Shown: positions 49,152 through 58,652 of the stretch, piece after piece
How positions within the stretch are numbered: the stretch's first letter is position 1
Layout of the letters: the number at the start of each line of letters is the position of its first letter
Assembly: GCF_003967535.1 (NCBI RefSeq)
Contig: NZ_BIFR01000001.1
Coordinates: forward strand, 673,493 to 737,492
Length of the DNA: 64,000 nucleotides
Origin: Tengunoibacter tsumagoiensis
GTDB taxonomy: Bacteria; Chloroflexota; Ktedonobacteria; Ktedonobacterales; Ktedonobacteraceae
Reading direction: 5' to 3'
Made by a program: the position numbers and the translations under genes
The notes under the pieces: generated by a model
Databases searched by the model: none
What the model saw: only the letters and a program-made list of their open reading frames with translations
What the model was told of the DNA's origin: nothing

Positions 49152-49940
49152 ATGGCAGCCACTCGTACTGCAATTATTGCGGGCAATTGGAAAATGAATT
49201 ATGGGCCCCGTCAGGCGGCGGATTTCGTAAAACAGATCTTGCCCGCTCTAGCTCATGTTATTCGCACTCATCCTCATATAGTGAGCATTCTTTGTCCACC
49301 AGACATCTCGCTTCAGGTTGTACGTGACGTGTTAGATGCCCAGCCAACGAGGGGCATCGAACTGGGGGCGCAGAATCTCTACTTTGAGGAGAAGGGAGCC
49401 TACACAGGCGAGATCTCAGCAGAGATGGTGAAAGAGCTTTGTAGCGCCGTTATCCTCGGTCATTCGGAGCGCCGCACCTATTTTGCTGAGACAGATGAGC
49501 TGGTGAACAAAAAGTTGCTCGCAGCCCTGAAGCACCACTTACTCCCTATCGTATGTGTAGGTGAGACCCTCCAGCAGTACGAGTCTGGTCAGACATCCCA
49601 GATCATTGAACAACAGGTCCGCCATAGTCTGGCAAACCTGCAGCCAGAGCAGGCAGGTCAGATCGTGATTGCCTACGAACCACTCTGGGCTATTGGGAGC
49701 GGCAAAGCTGCTACTGTAGATGATGCAGTGAAGGTTATTCGCCAGATCCGCCAGATCTATAGCAGCCAATATGGCTCCTCAGCAGCCCAGGCCATTCGCA
49801 TCCTCTATGGAGGCAGCGTCACAGCCGACAATATTGCGGCCTTTACGGCGCAAGAGGACATTGATGGAGCATTGGTAGGAGGGGCCAGCCTGAAGGCTGA
49901 ATTTGTTGATCTTGTCCGTAATAGTAGCCAAAAAAAGTAA
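49152..49940 (+). CDS. tpiA: Triosephosphate isomerase
   Basis: 262 aa. Active-site residues: Lys in AGNWKMN, His in VILGHSERR, Glu in IAYEPLWAIG, and the phosphate-gripping ILYGGSVTADN loop. AAGGAG precedes the ATG. It interconverts dihydroxyacetone phosphate and glyceraldehyde 3-phosphate. It is the last gene of the glycolytic cluster. Confidence 0.97.
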   Translation: MAATRTAIIAGNWKMNYGPRQAADFVKQILPALAHVIRTHPHIVSILCPPDISLQVVRDVLDAQPTRGIELGAQNLYFEEKGAYTGEISAEMVKELCSAVILGHSERRTYFAETDELVNKKLLAALKHHLLPIVCVGETLQQYESGQTSQIIEQQVRHSLANLQPEQAGQIVIAYEPLWAIGSGKAATVDDAVKVIRQIRQIYSSQYGSSAAQAIRILYGGSVTADNIAAFTAQEDIDGALVGGASLKAEFVDLVRNSSQKK

Positions 49941-50016
49941 CAGTAGCAGAGCCACCACTGCTACTGTCCACAGCAAGAGGCATCGTAAGAGTTGGATGCC
50001 TTCTTGCTGTATTTTA
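49940..50016 (+). terminator. Double terminator after tpiA
   Basis: Hairpin one is ACAGTAGCA / TGCTACTGT (49940-49967). Hairpin two is ACAGCAAGA-GGCAT / ATGCC-TTCTTGCTGT (49970-50010), followed by ATTTTAT. Confidence 0.8.
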
Positions 50017-50332
50017 TGCTCTTCACCCCTACTTACGCTATGAAGCTAGCTAACAAAAACGCTGCCAGTTAGCTCGTAGTCTTATTTTATGCCTGTAAAT
50101 GAGAGGTCTAGACAATCAGATTTCTCTTTGTGCGGCAGTACAAATTATATTACTATACACTCCATGCTGATTTTCTTTTTCACGCTTCTATTTTACTACA
50201 TTTTTGTGCTTTTGCGCATCGTCCCAATGACCGATGTTTTTTTATGCACTTTCACGTATGCTACTAGATGTGTCAGTCACGATGTTCTCACTCCCATCGT
50301 CCATCTCATACTGAACGAAGAAGGAGAGAAGT
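50017..50332. other. Leader/promoter region of the S9 peptidase
   Basis: AT-rich, T-rich in 50160-50250. No gene or hairpin recognised. It should hold the promoter of the S9 peptidase. Confidence 0.35.
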
Positions 50333-52159
50333 ATGCAAAACCATCAGCAAGAACCCTCTGAATGGAAGCAACGTTTTTTGGCTCCAAAGATCCTATGGGT
50401 GCCACCTGTGTCCGCCAAACCAGGAGTCGTGTATGTTCTCAAAAGTGATCGAGAGAGCCAGCGGTATGCCTGGCATGTTGCGACTGGCAAATTTACGCTC
50501 ATTACCATTGGGCCAGGGGGTCCCTATGCTACGCTCTCGCCAGATGGTCGCTATCTCTATTACTTGAGGGATCAGCAGGGAAATGAGATTGGTCATTTTG
50601 TACGCAGATCCATTGATGGAGGCGATGAGCAAGACATAACTCCTGATCTGCCACCCTACGCGACCTTTGGTCTCACGATCAGTAGTGAAGGCACCCTCAT
50701 ATGCTTGACGACGGCAGATAGCCAGGGATTTACAGTCTATATAATTGATATTGACTTTCAGGGAGAGCTTTCCTCCCCTCGGCTGCTCCATCGCGGCCAC
50801 TATGCACTCTACAAGCCGGTTCTCGCTGCTCAGGGTGAGATAGTTGTCATGGCCACGCGCGAATACTCTCGACAACGCAACTGGAGTCTTCTTGCCTTGA
50901 AGACAGCGGATGCCAGCTATCTCGCAAACCTGCATGATGGCGCTGAGTGGAGCTATGAACCGGTTTCATTTTCCCCGCTAAATGGAGATACGAGAGTGCT
51001 TGCGAAAACCAATCGCACTGGTGACGTGAGACCCCTCCTGTGGAATCCATGCACAGGTCAACGGCAAGAGCTCTTGCTGAGCGAACTAGCAGGCGATGTT
51101 GAGCCACTGACCTGGTCCTATGATGGGAGGCAGATCTTGCTGTGTCATGTGCATCAAGCCATCCAGCACCTCTATGTATACTCCCTTACTACACACCAAC
51201 TTCGTCGGCTTCAGCATCCTGGTGGAACCTTTAATATGGCCTATCCTACACTACAGCAGACCTTTGTCACACAGTGGACGGATGCCCAGCACCCTCCACA
51301 GCTTCTCGCGATCAGCGAGAATGGGGACATGTGGCAAACCATCCTGGCTGGAGAAAAGATAGAGGCTCCTTGTCGTCCCTGGAAATCGGTCACGTTTGCT
51401 TCATCAGATGGTCAACAGATACAAGGCTGGCTGAGCACCCCTGAAGCTACCGGGCCTTTTCCTGTCATCATTGAGCTGCATGGAGGCCCTGATGTGGTCG
51501 TTACAGAACATTTTTCTCCGACCAGTCAGTTCTGGACTGACCACGGTTTTGCCTATCTCACTATCAACTATCGAGGATCGACTACTTTTGGAAAGGCTTT
51601 TGAGGAGCAGATCACGGGCAATGTCGGACACTGGGAAGTTGAGGATATCGTTGCTGCTCGCAACTGGCTAGTGGCAGAGAACATTGCTTATCCTGACCAG
51701 ATCTTCTTAACCGGTTGGTCTTATGGAGGATATCTGACCTTGTTGGCATTAGGAACCTATCCCGATCTATGGGCTGGAGGTATGGCTTGTGCAGCCATCG
51801 CTGATTGGGCTCTTGCCTATGAGGAAACAAGCCCATCGCTGAAGAGTGGTCGAGCCATGCGTTTTGGCGGAACGCCACAGGAAAATCCAGAAGCATATGT
51901 GCGTAGTGCTCCTCTGACCTATGCAGAACAGGTCAATGCCCCAATTCTGATTGTTCAAGGGAGGCATGACACTCGTACTCCACCAGGCTCGATTGAGCAC
52001 TACGAGGCTAAAATGAGAGCGCTTGGCAAGTCTATCAAAGTCATCTGGTTTGATGGAGGACACTACAGCTTGCGTGCAGACATCAAGCGTTTCATGGCGC
52101 ATCAGGAAGTTTTGTTTGATTTTGCACAGAGAATTATCGCAGGAGAGGTTTTGTTGTGA
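50333..52159 (+). CDS. S9-family serine peptidase (acylaminoacyl/dipeptidyl type)
   Basis: 608 aa, GAAGGAGAG before the ATG. The N-terminal ~330 residues form a beta-propeller (YATLSPDGRYLYYLRD, LTWSYDGRQILLCHV). The C-terminal alpha/beta-hydrolase has the Ser in TGWSYGGYLTLL, the Asp in VQGRHDTRTPP and the His in DGGHYSL. It is cytoplasmic, as no signal peptide is present. It should trim short peptides or acyl-peptides. Confidence 0.93.
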   Translation: MQNHQQEPSEWKQRFLAPKILWVPPVSAKPGVVYVLKSDRESQRYAWHVATGKFTLITIGPGGPYATLSPDGRYLYYLRDQQGNEIGHFVRRSIDGGDEQDITPDLPPYATFGLTISSEGTLICLTTADSQGFTVYIIDIDFQGELSSPRLLHRGHYALYKPVLAAQGEIVVMATREYSRQRNWSLLALKTADASYLANLHDGAEWSYEPVSFSPLNGDTRVLAKTNRTGDVRPLLWNPCTGQRQELLLSELAGDVEPLTWSYDGRQILLCHVHQAIQHLYVYSLTTHQLRRLQHPGGTFNMAYPTLQQTFVTQWTDAQHPPQLLAISENGDMWQTILAGEKIEAPCRPWKSVTFASSDGQQIQGWLSTPEATGPFPVIIELHGGPDVVVTEHFSPTSQFWTDHGFAYLTINYRGSTTFGKAFEEQITGNVGHWEVEDIVAARNWLVAENIAYPDQIFLTGWSYGGYLTLLALGTYPDLWAGGMACAAIADWALAYEETSPSLKSGRAMRFGGTPQENPEAYVRSAPLTYAEQVNAPILIVQGRHDTRTPPGSIEHYEAKMRALGKSIKVIWFDGGHYSLRADIKRFMAHQEVLFDFAQRIIAGEVLL

Positions 52160-52185
52160 AAAACGAACCCGAGAAAACAGGTTTA

Positions 52186-52652
52186 TTACTTTCCTCGTGG
52201 TGGTTTGGGCTCTTCGGCAGGCAGAGGAAAACCTCCACATGCTCTTATGCCATGGATCTGTCCAACATGTAACATCCCATGTCCTATATTTTGATTGAAG
52301 GCATCTATCGTATGCTGTCGCTCATCCCAGGGAAGGGAGATCGTTTGTTCTAAAACATGCGATGGAAGATGCTCAATGAGCGTCTCTATCTGGGTTCGCA
52401 TGGCTTGCAGAAGATTGAGGAGCCCTTCTTTTGTGGTGGGTGTAGCAACACGAGGGGCCATTGTTCGCCACATGCCACACACGCAACAGCAAGCACTGGC
52501 CTGTATGCATGAAGCGCAACTTCTCGGATAGTACGTTCATCAATGAGAGGGGCTCTGTAGGCTAACTGTTCATCAGATAAGTCAACGAGCACATTCACAA
52601 GATTGTGGTAAAGGTAGGAGTGAAAAGAAGTCAGTTGGTTTTTTCTGTCCAT
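52186..52652 (-). pseudogene. DinB-family protein, frameshifted
   Basis: Two overlapping minus-strand frames give successive halves of one DinB-like four-helix protein. The first half (52652 down to about 52480) reads MDRKNQLTSFHSYLYHNL...TIREVALHAYRPVLAVACVA. The second half, in another frame (to 52186), reads MAPRVATPTTKEGLLNLL...NIGHGMLHVGQIHGIRA. The HGMLHVGQIHGIR end carries the metal-binding His typical of the family. The change of frame lies near 52440-52490. It is either a decayed gene or a sequencing error. Confidence 0.7.
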
Positions 52653-52745
52653 AGAGCACAAGCTTTCTTTTCTCTAAAAGTTTCCATTACATCGCTTTTT
52701 TTATCGAAGCACTTGAAAAAAATACAGTTCAGGTAAGGTTTTAGC

Positions 52746-53654
52746 TTACTTATCTGCCATGTCAAGCGCATTTTCTATTTGACTGGTGGGTTGAAGTTGC
52801 TGATGGATAAAAGCGAGCTTGTCAGGGTTCAGCACTGTTTGCAGATTCTGGATCTGGTCATCCTGTATATCGAGCTGTAATACCCACTCCAGATACTCTC
52901 CATTCCAGCCCACGAGCGACGCAGACCCGTTGACTTCTTCAATACATATCGTCAGACCTACGGGCAACAGGCGCTGGAGACCCAGGAAGAAGCGCGCAAC
53001 AGCCTCACGACCAGAGATCGGGCGTGTAACTGTACGAACCTTGCCCCCACCATCCGCCCAGGCTGTGGCATCGCTGGCTAAGAGCTCGGTTAGCGCAGAA
53101 AGGTTTCCAGATTGACAGGCATGAAGAAAGCTCTCCAGCATCTCGCGCTGTTTTCCTGCCGAAGTTGGAAAGCGCTGCTGCCGAGCCGCCAGACGCTCTT
53201 TGGCACGATGGAAGATCTGACGACAGGCAGCCGGAGTCCTGTCAACAATTTCGGAGATCTCCTGAAAGGGGAAGTCAAAAACCTCGTGCAGCAGAAAGAT
53301 TGCCCGTTCTGGCGCTGTCAGAGTCTCCAACAAGACCAGAAAAGCGTATGAGAGTGATTCTTTTTGCTCTATCTGTTCCTGAGGGTGTACAACACCATCT
53401 ACGGTAAGGACCGGCTCAGGAAGCCAGATGCCAATGTACTGTTCGCGCTCAACATGGGCTGAGTTGAGGTAGTTGAGACAGAGTCGTGTTGCAATCGTGG
53501 TAAGAAAAGATTTGAGGGAGCGGATTTCATGGGGAGGTGTATCCTGGGAGCGCAGATAGGTCTCCTGGACAATATCTTCTGCCTCGCTAGCGCTACCAGT
53601 CATGCGATAAGCTATGGAGAACAATAATGGACGATATGTTTCAAATACTTCCAT
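52746..53654 (-). CDS. ECF41-type RNA polymerase sigma factor with C-terminal SnoaL-like domain
   Basis: 302 aa. Sigma region 2 (FSIAYRMTGSASEAEDIVQETYLR) and region 4 (FDFPFQEISEIVDRTPAACRQIFHRAKERL) are clear. The C-terminal ~120 residues form a SnoaL-like extension. The three signature motifs of the ECF41 group are all present: WLPEP (77-81), DGGGK (201-205) and NPDKL (276-280). In this group the extension controls activity in place of an anti-sigma factor. The divergent epimerase gene carries a matching promoter. Confidence 0.94.
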   Translation of the reverse strand: MEVFETYRPLLFSIAYRMTGSASEAEDIVQETYLRSQDTPPHEIRSLKSFLTTIATRLCLNYLNSAHVEREQYIGIWLPEPVLTVDGVVHPQEQIEQKESLSYAFLVLLETLTAPERAIFLLHEVFDFPFQEISEIVDRTPAACRQIFHRAKERLAARQQRFPTSAGKQREMLESFLHACQSGNLSALTELLASDATAWADGGGKVRTVTRPISGREAVARFFLGLQRLLPVGLTICIEEVNGSASLVGWNGEYLEWVLQLDIQDDQIQNLQTVLNPDKLAFIHQQLQPTSQIENALDMADK

Positions 53655-53819
53655 GGATGGTTTCCCGTACTCCCTTTCTAGCTGTTATTATAGCACCTCT
53701 CTCCCCTTTCCTGGCTCATAGCCTCTTCTATAAAAGCTAGAACACTCTGTAGGTTGAGTGAAGGGTCAACTGTTGGCAAAGGTTGAGCAGTGAACACAGA
53801 TAGCCTTGCTACAGGAGCC

Positions 53820-53846
53820 TGTCACATTTTGACCTCTTCATCTGTC
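53820..53846 (+). promoter_or_regulatory. ECF41-type promoter upstream of the epimerase gene
   Basis: TGTCACA (53820-53826), a 16-bp spacer, and TGTC (53843-53846). The reported ECF41 consensus, as I recall it, is TGTCACA, 16 bp, CGTC; only one base differs. It lies 67 bp ahead of the epimerase start. Confidence 0.7.
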
Positions 53847-53912
53847 CTCTATACGGAGGTTGAAGGGAGCAGGAAAGAGAAAAAGTAGAGCATAAAAAAA
53901 GGATGACACGAT

Positions 53913-54827
53913 ATGAATATCTTTATTACCGGGGCTACTGGTGTACTTGGTCGACCAGTTGTACAGAGCCTGGTTGCCGCTGGTCATACTGTGCGAGCAC
54001 TGAGCCGCTCAGAGCACAATGCAGCAACCATTCGTAGCCTGGGAGCAAAACCAGTATCAGCCGACCTGTTTGATGCTACGGAACTAAAACAGATTCTCGT
54101 TGGAAGCAATGCTGTAGTACATCTGGCAACGAAAATTCCGCCCACAGCGAAGATAGGGAGGCGTACAGCCTGGCTAGAGAACGACCATCTTCGTCGTGAT
54201 GGCACGCGCAATCTGGTCGAAGCTGCACGAGCCATCGACAGTATAGAGACGTTTATCTACCCGGGTTATAGTTTTGTCTATCCCGATAGTTCCGACAACT
54301 GGATTGATGCCAGTACCACCCCTACACACTCATCGGCTATCTTGCAATCAACGCTCGATGCAGAGGAAGCAGTGGCACAATTCGCAGCTGAAGGCCATCG
54401 AGGGCTCTCTCTACGCATGGGATCCTTCTATGGTCCTGAAACACCAGATCCTCTAACCTATGCACGCAGAGGCATTGCAGTCTTTCCGGGGCGTAGTGAA
54501 GCCTACCTGCCACAGATCTGGGTACAGGACGCGGCCAGCGCCATCGTCACAGCCCTGACGGAGCCAATACCATCGGGCATCTATGACGTAGTCGATGACG
54601 AACCGCTCACACGAGGAGAACTCATAACCGTAATGGCGCAAGCAGTTGGGCGTAAACACCTGCTACATCCCCCAACGCCAGTCATGCGAATGCTAACAGG
54701 CGTTGTATACGATGTCATGACTCGCAGTCTGCGCATCTCTAATCGACGCTTCAAAGAGGCAAGCAGTTGGCAACCAGAAATACCTGATGCCCGTATAGGC
54801 TGGACGAAGCTCGCACAAACAAATTAA
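53913..54827 (+). CDS. NAD-dependent epimerase/dehydratase-like protein (ECF41 partner)
   Basis: 304 aa. The Rossmann start MNIFITGATGVLGRPVVQSLVAAGH binds NAD(P). The later part (LPQIWVQDAASAIVTALTEPIPSGIYDVVDDEP) fits the extended SDR family. The usual Tyr-x3-Lys pair is not seen where expected (SSAILQSTLDAEEAV). This matches an atypical group with uncertain catalysis. ECF41 loci usually contain an oxidoreductase, a carboxymuconolactone decarboxylase or an epimerase, so this gene is the probable target of the neighbouring sigma factor. Confidence 0.88.
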   Translation: MNIFITGATGVLGRPVVQSLVAAGHTVRALSRSEHNAATIRSLGAKPVSADLFDATELKQILVGSNAVVHLATKIPPTAKIGRRTAWLENDHLRRDGTRNLVEAARAIDSIETFIYPGYSFVYPDSSDNWIDASTTPTHSSAILQSTLDAEEAVAQFAAEGHRGLSLRMGSFYGPETPDPLTYARRGIAVFPGRSEAYLPQIWVQDAASAIVTALTEPIPSGIYDVVDDEPLTRGELITVMAQAVGRKHLLHPPTPVMRMLTGVVYDVMTRSLRISNRRFKEASSWQPEIPDARIGWTKLAQTN

Positions 54828-55097
54828 CATTAGAAGAACCGTTGAGTATCACCCATAGTAGCCATAAGAGTGGAACAAGACGGAGTCACCGCGGCCATTA
54901 CCCATCATCCCCAAGAAATGATAGATTACCCATCCTTCATGCCACAAATACCTGATAACCAGCGATTTATCGTCCAAGAAGGTATGGCCCATCATTCATG
55001 ATGGCCGCGGACCATTTCACCCATCACCCATCACTCCCCCAAGAACAGAGGACATAGACCATTACAATAACCGCTGGCCCCACACAACCAGCAAGCG
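54828..55097. other. Intergenic region with CCCATCA repeats
   Basis: CCCATC(A/C) recurs about six times between 54900 and 55035. CCGCGGCCAT (54887) pairs with ATGGCCGCGG (around 55003-55012). No gene. Confidence 0.5.
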
Positions 55098-56360
55098 TCA
55101 GCCCTTAATTAAAACGCGATGCTTGTCCGTCGCATCCTCATCAGACAGAACCGGCTCATCCGCAGGAGAGGCGATTGCCTGAGCCTTCAGCCCATACAGC
55201 TCATTCTTGAGATCAGCCAGAACGATACCCATCGCCCCTAAGATAAAGAAAGAGATCAGATGAGCATCCAGGAAATAATACTGAAACAAGAAAGCTACAT
55301 AGCCCCAGAGAGACGCAAGGATAACAAGGGCAGGCACATAAAATCGTTTGGGATAGTAAAACGCATATATCACACTAAAGACATCGGCCATATAAAAATA
55401 TCTATCATGCATCTTTGGTAAAAAATAGGGGATAATCAATGTAAACAGAAACGAGATGTGAATAAGTAACTGCGGATGAATCTCTCTTCGCCTTGAAATG
55501 ACCACAAGCGTCAAGAGAACAATCAGCCCCATCGTAAAAGGAATCGCTGCATGAACGATAAGCAAGGCCGCATCAGACTGAGCAGTCCAGGTAGCAGGTA
55601 ACCATTGATAGAGATTGGCGGCATTCCAGGTCAATGCCAGATCATAATTCTGTGATTGTCTTGCATAAATAGTCAGAAGATCCATCAGGCCACGTCCAGC
55701 CAGGAGAGCAGGAATAAGGCTTACAAAATAGATAACTGGCATTACAACAAGCGTCTTCCAGCTTAATTGGCGGCGACAAAATAATACTAATAGTAGCGGG
55801 AAAAAGAAGATAGCCTGTAATTTAAACGCTATGGCCATCCCTAACCAGAGCCCGGCACGAATTGGCCTGCGCCTGATCAGCGCATACGCTCCAGCCAGCA
55901 CACAAGTAGTATAGATGCTATCGCACTGCCCCCACATTGCACTATTAAGAAGAACCGTGGGCACAAATAACATAACGCAAGCAGCAATAGCAGGGAGCAT
56001 CCCCCGTTCGTATTTTACACGTACAATTAAATAGGTATAAAACGCCAGAAGGAGATCAAAAATAGTGGAAAGTGACTTAACAGCAGCGATCTCATGCTTT
56101 GGAAAAAACGTCGTCAGAGCCAGTAGATAGAGATATGGAACATTATAATCAGAGTAGCTATCTCTCAAAGAAAGAAACTTCCCATGGGCCAGAATATATT
56201 TGTACCAGGGATCAACATAATAGGTAAAATCAATCGAAATAAATGGAAATAATTGCTTACGCATGTAGAGAGAGATGGCAACGAGTACGCATATCATTGC
56301 ATACTCATAAAATTTATCTCCGATTCTTACACCTATCTGCCTTTTGAGTGAATCAAGCAT
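55098..56360 (-). CDS. GT-C-fold membrane glycosyltransferase
   Basis: 420 aa with about ten hydrophobic segments. Early acidic residues outside the membrane (DFTYYVDPWYKYIL) and WGQCDSIYT fit the GT-C/GT87-like mannosyltransferases, which take sugar from polyprenyl-phosphate donors. The C-terminal ~45 residues are cytoplasmic and polar. Its acceptor is unknown; cell-envelope glycan or lipid is likely. Confidence 0.83.
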   Translation of the reverse strand: MLDSLKRQIGVRIGDKFYEYAMICVLVAISLYMRKQLFPFISIDFTYYVDPWYKYILAHGKFLSLRDSYSDYNVPYLYLLALTTFFPKHEIAAVKSLSTIFDLLLAFYTYLIVRVKYERGMLPAIAACVMLFVPTVLLNSAMWGQCDSIYTTCVLAGAYALIRRRPIRAGLWLGMAIAFKLQAIFFFPLLLVLFCRRQLSWKTLVVMPVIYFVSLIPALLAGRGLMDLLTIYARQSQNYDLALTWNAANLYQWLPATWTAQSDAALLIVHAAIPFTMGLIVLLTLVVISRRREIHPQLLIHISFLFTLIIPYFLPKMHDRYFYMADVFSVIYAFYYPKRFYVPALVILASLWGYVAFLFQYYFLDAHLISFFILGAMGIVLADLKNELYGLKAQAIASPADEPVLSDEDATDKHRVLIKG

Positions 56361-56651
56361 CTTACACAGCTTTCTCTTTAGCTTTATAGATAAAATGGTT
56401 ATCTGGCCCAGATTTCATCTCTGATCTAACATTAAATAAAGCATGCAACGAAAAAATCCAAATGTTAGTATAGCTTAATAAATTTGTATGTGTAAACAGA
56501 GAGGTGAATTTTCTCCTATACTCTCCCCTATCGATAGAGACGAAATACACCGATGCTCAACCCCCAAAGGTTAGTTCTGCAGCACTCTGATGGATCTGTT
56601 ACTCAAGAAAGCCCTCCCCAGCTTCTCCATATTTATACACATGTTGATAAG

Positions 56652-56994
56652 TTATCCACATTCTCAGAATTAAGTACTATTCACGAAAGTTATCCACATT
56701 TTTATGTGGATAATTATGTTGATAACTTTTTTGTAAACTCCAGACAAGATAGAGATTGATCTTACTCCCTGGTTCAGGGGCTGCAAACCACCCTGAATGG
56801 GTTCAAAGAGCGTAGGGTGGACCGCCTGCCATTTCCACCATCCCAAATAATAGTGGGTATCCTCCAGAAGGTCTGAGCCATCTCTCAACAGCGCACACAA
56901 CAGATCGATAGACAGTAATAAAGTTATCATTGGCAATAAAAAGCCTGCAGCAGAGAACGATGAGATCGCGATCGATGTGGAAAAGTTATCCACA
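56652..56994. other. Outlying DnaA-box cluster
   Basis: Four exact DnaA boxes (TTATCCACA at 56652, 56690 and 56986; TGTGGATAA at 56705) and one TTTTCCACA-type box at 56976. Two form a head-to-head pair with a 6-bp gap. The AT-rich gap 56361-57203 holds no other recognisable feature. It is the left partner of the main array at 61.2-62.7 kb, with rpoD and dnaG between them. Confidence 0.8.
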
Positions 56995-57014
56995 CTGATC
57001 GTGATCTCATAACA

Positions 57015-57063
57015 AAAGCGCCCGGGGGACTTATGCAAACTTAATGCATAATCCGGGCGCTTT
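57015..57063 (-). terminator. Terminator of the dnaG-rpoD transcript
   Basis: AAAGCGCCCGG / CCGGGCGCTTT stem with an inner TATGCA / TGCATA pair; on the minus strand it is followed by TTTTG. It lies 140 bp past the rpoD stop. Confidence 0.75.
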
Positions 57064-57203
57064 CATAATGAATAAACTGCAGCAATATAACGGCTGGGCT
57101 ATGACCTTGACACGTACTTACATCAACCACTATAGCCACGATGCCCCTCTCCCACTGCTTCATCGTCCTGGTTTTGGGGTCAACAGAATCTTCCGCGGTG
57201 GGA

Positions 57204-58484
57204 CTAGTCGAGATAATCTTTTAGTTTGCGGCTGCGGCTGGGATGACGTAATTTACGCAGAGCCTTGGCCTCAATCTGACGAATACGTTCGCGCGTCACA
57301 TGAAACTCTTTACCGACCTCTTCAAGCGTGCGGCTACGACCATCATCAAGTCCGAAGCGCAGCTGTAGGACCTTACGTTCCCGCTCCGTCAGACTATCCA
57401 GCACATCTTCAACCTGCTCTTTCAGCAATTGATGGCTAGCAGCTTCAGCAGGGGCCAGAGCCGTCTGATCTTCCAGAAAATCGCCAAGATGACTATCATC
57501 TTCCTCACCAATTGGAGTCTCAAGGCTCACTGGTTCCTGGCTGACCTTAATAATCTCCCGAACCTTTTCAGCGCTGATCTCCATCTGCTCGGCAATCTCC
57601 TCAGACGTAGGTTCGCGTCCAAGATCCTGCAATAAGCGACGGCTGATGCGAATCAAGCGATTAATAGTCTCTACCATATGAACAGGAATACGAATAGTAC
57701 GAGCCTGGTCAGCAATCGCGCGCGTAATCGCCTGTCGGATCCACCAGGTAGCATAGGTACTAAACTTATACCCTTTAGTATAGTCAAACTTTTCGACCGC
57801 TCTGATAAGACCGATATTCCCCTCCTGGATGAGATCCAGTAGATTCATACCGCGCCCAATGTACTTCTTGGCCACGCTTACCACAAGGCGAAGGTTAGCC
57901 TCTGTTAGACGGCGCTGAGCCTCTTCACCATCGAGAATTAAACGACGTGTGGGAGGAACTTTCAGCCGCTCGGCACGTAAACGTTCGGCCTTTCCTCGCT
58001 CCATAATCTGAGCCAGTCGAACTTCCTCTTCCGCACTGAGCAATTGAACGCGCCCAATCTCACGGAGATACATTCGCACAGGATCATCCAGGCTACTTTC
58101 GAGATCAGCAACCACAATCCCTAAGCCGTCCTGTAAGTCATCCCACTTAGGTAATAGCTCAGCACCAGCCTCCGCAACATCTTCAGGACCGGGCTCCCAA
58201 TCAGCTGGTGGCTCTTTTGTTGGATCCAGGGCATCCATAGGCTCTTCGTCCTGCAGTTTAAAGAGGTCAAATTCCTCAGTGCCCTCTGAAGGAGACAGCA
58301 GTCCCCCGCTCGTGGTCGCTGGAGCTTGATGACCAACGGCGTCAATATTAAAGACAGCATCCGTATCATTCAACATAGACTCATCAAAAGTATCTAGAAA
58401 AACATCACTCAATGGCCCCGTTGTTGTGACGTTTCCATTCTCATTCTGTACTCGGTCCATTACATCTTGATCCCGATTCACCAT
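57204..58484 (-). CDS. rpoD: RNA polymerase primary sigma factor (sigma-70/SigA)
   Basis: 426 aa, with GGGGG upstream of the ATG. Region 1.2 ([17 protein letters not shown]), region 2 ([60 protein letters not shown]), region 3 and region 4 ([32 protein letters not shown]) are all intact. The first ~135 residues are acidic and unlike a standard region 1.1. It directs most transcription. dnaG lies 169 bp upstream on the same strand, as in the macromolecular-synthesis operon, but rpsU is missing. Confidence 0.96.
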   Translation of the reverse strand: MVNRDQDVMDRVQNENGNVTTTGPLSDVFLDTFDESMLNDTDAVFNIDAVGHQAPATTSGGLLSPSEGTEEFDLFKLQDEEPMDALDPTKEPPADWEPGPEDVAEAGAELLPKWDDLQDGLGIVVADLESSLDDPVRMYLREIGRVQLLSAEEEVRLAQIMERGKAERLRAERLKVPPTRRLILDGEEAQRRLTEANLRLVVSVAKKYIGRGMNLLDLIQEGNIGLIRAVEKFDYTKGYKFSTYATWWIRQAITRAIADQARTIRIPVHMVETINRLIRISRRLLQDLGREPTSEEIAEQMEISAEKVREIIKVSQEPVSLETPIGEEDDSHLGDFLEDQTALAPAEAASHQLLKEQVEDVLDSLTERERKVLQLRFGLDDGRSRTLEEVGKEFHVTRERIRQIEAKALRKLRHPSRSRKLKDYLD

Positions 58485-58652
58485 TCTGGCATCCCCCTTC
58501 AGAAAACAGGCCTATTAAGAATAAAACGGAAGATGAGGACAAAATCCTGCTCTCTGATCCGATTAGGTAAAAATGATTCTGTTAAATCGCCGCCTCCGAT
58601 CACTGTGATCCCGGCGTCAAGTGCCCGGCATCTACGTACTTCTCTGGTCTAT

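Noticed and set aside
56553..57038. Short frames between the glycosyltransferase and rpoD
   Set aside because: They cross the outlying DnaA boxes and the terminator; no family likeness or start signal.
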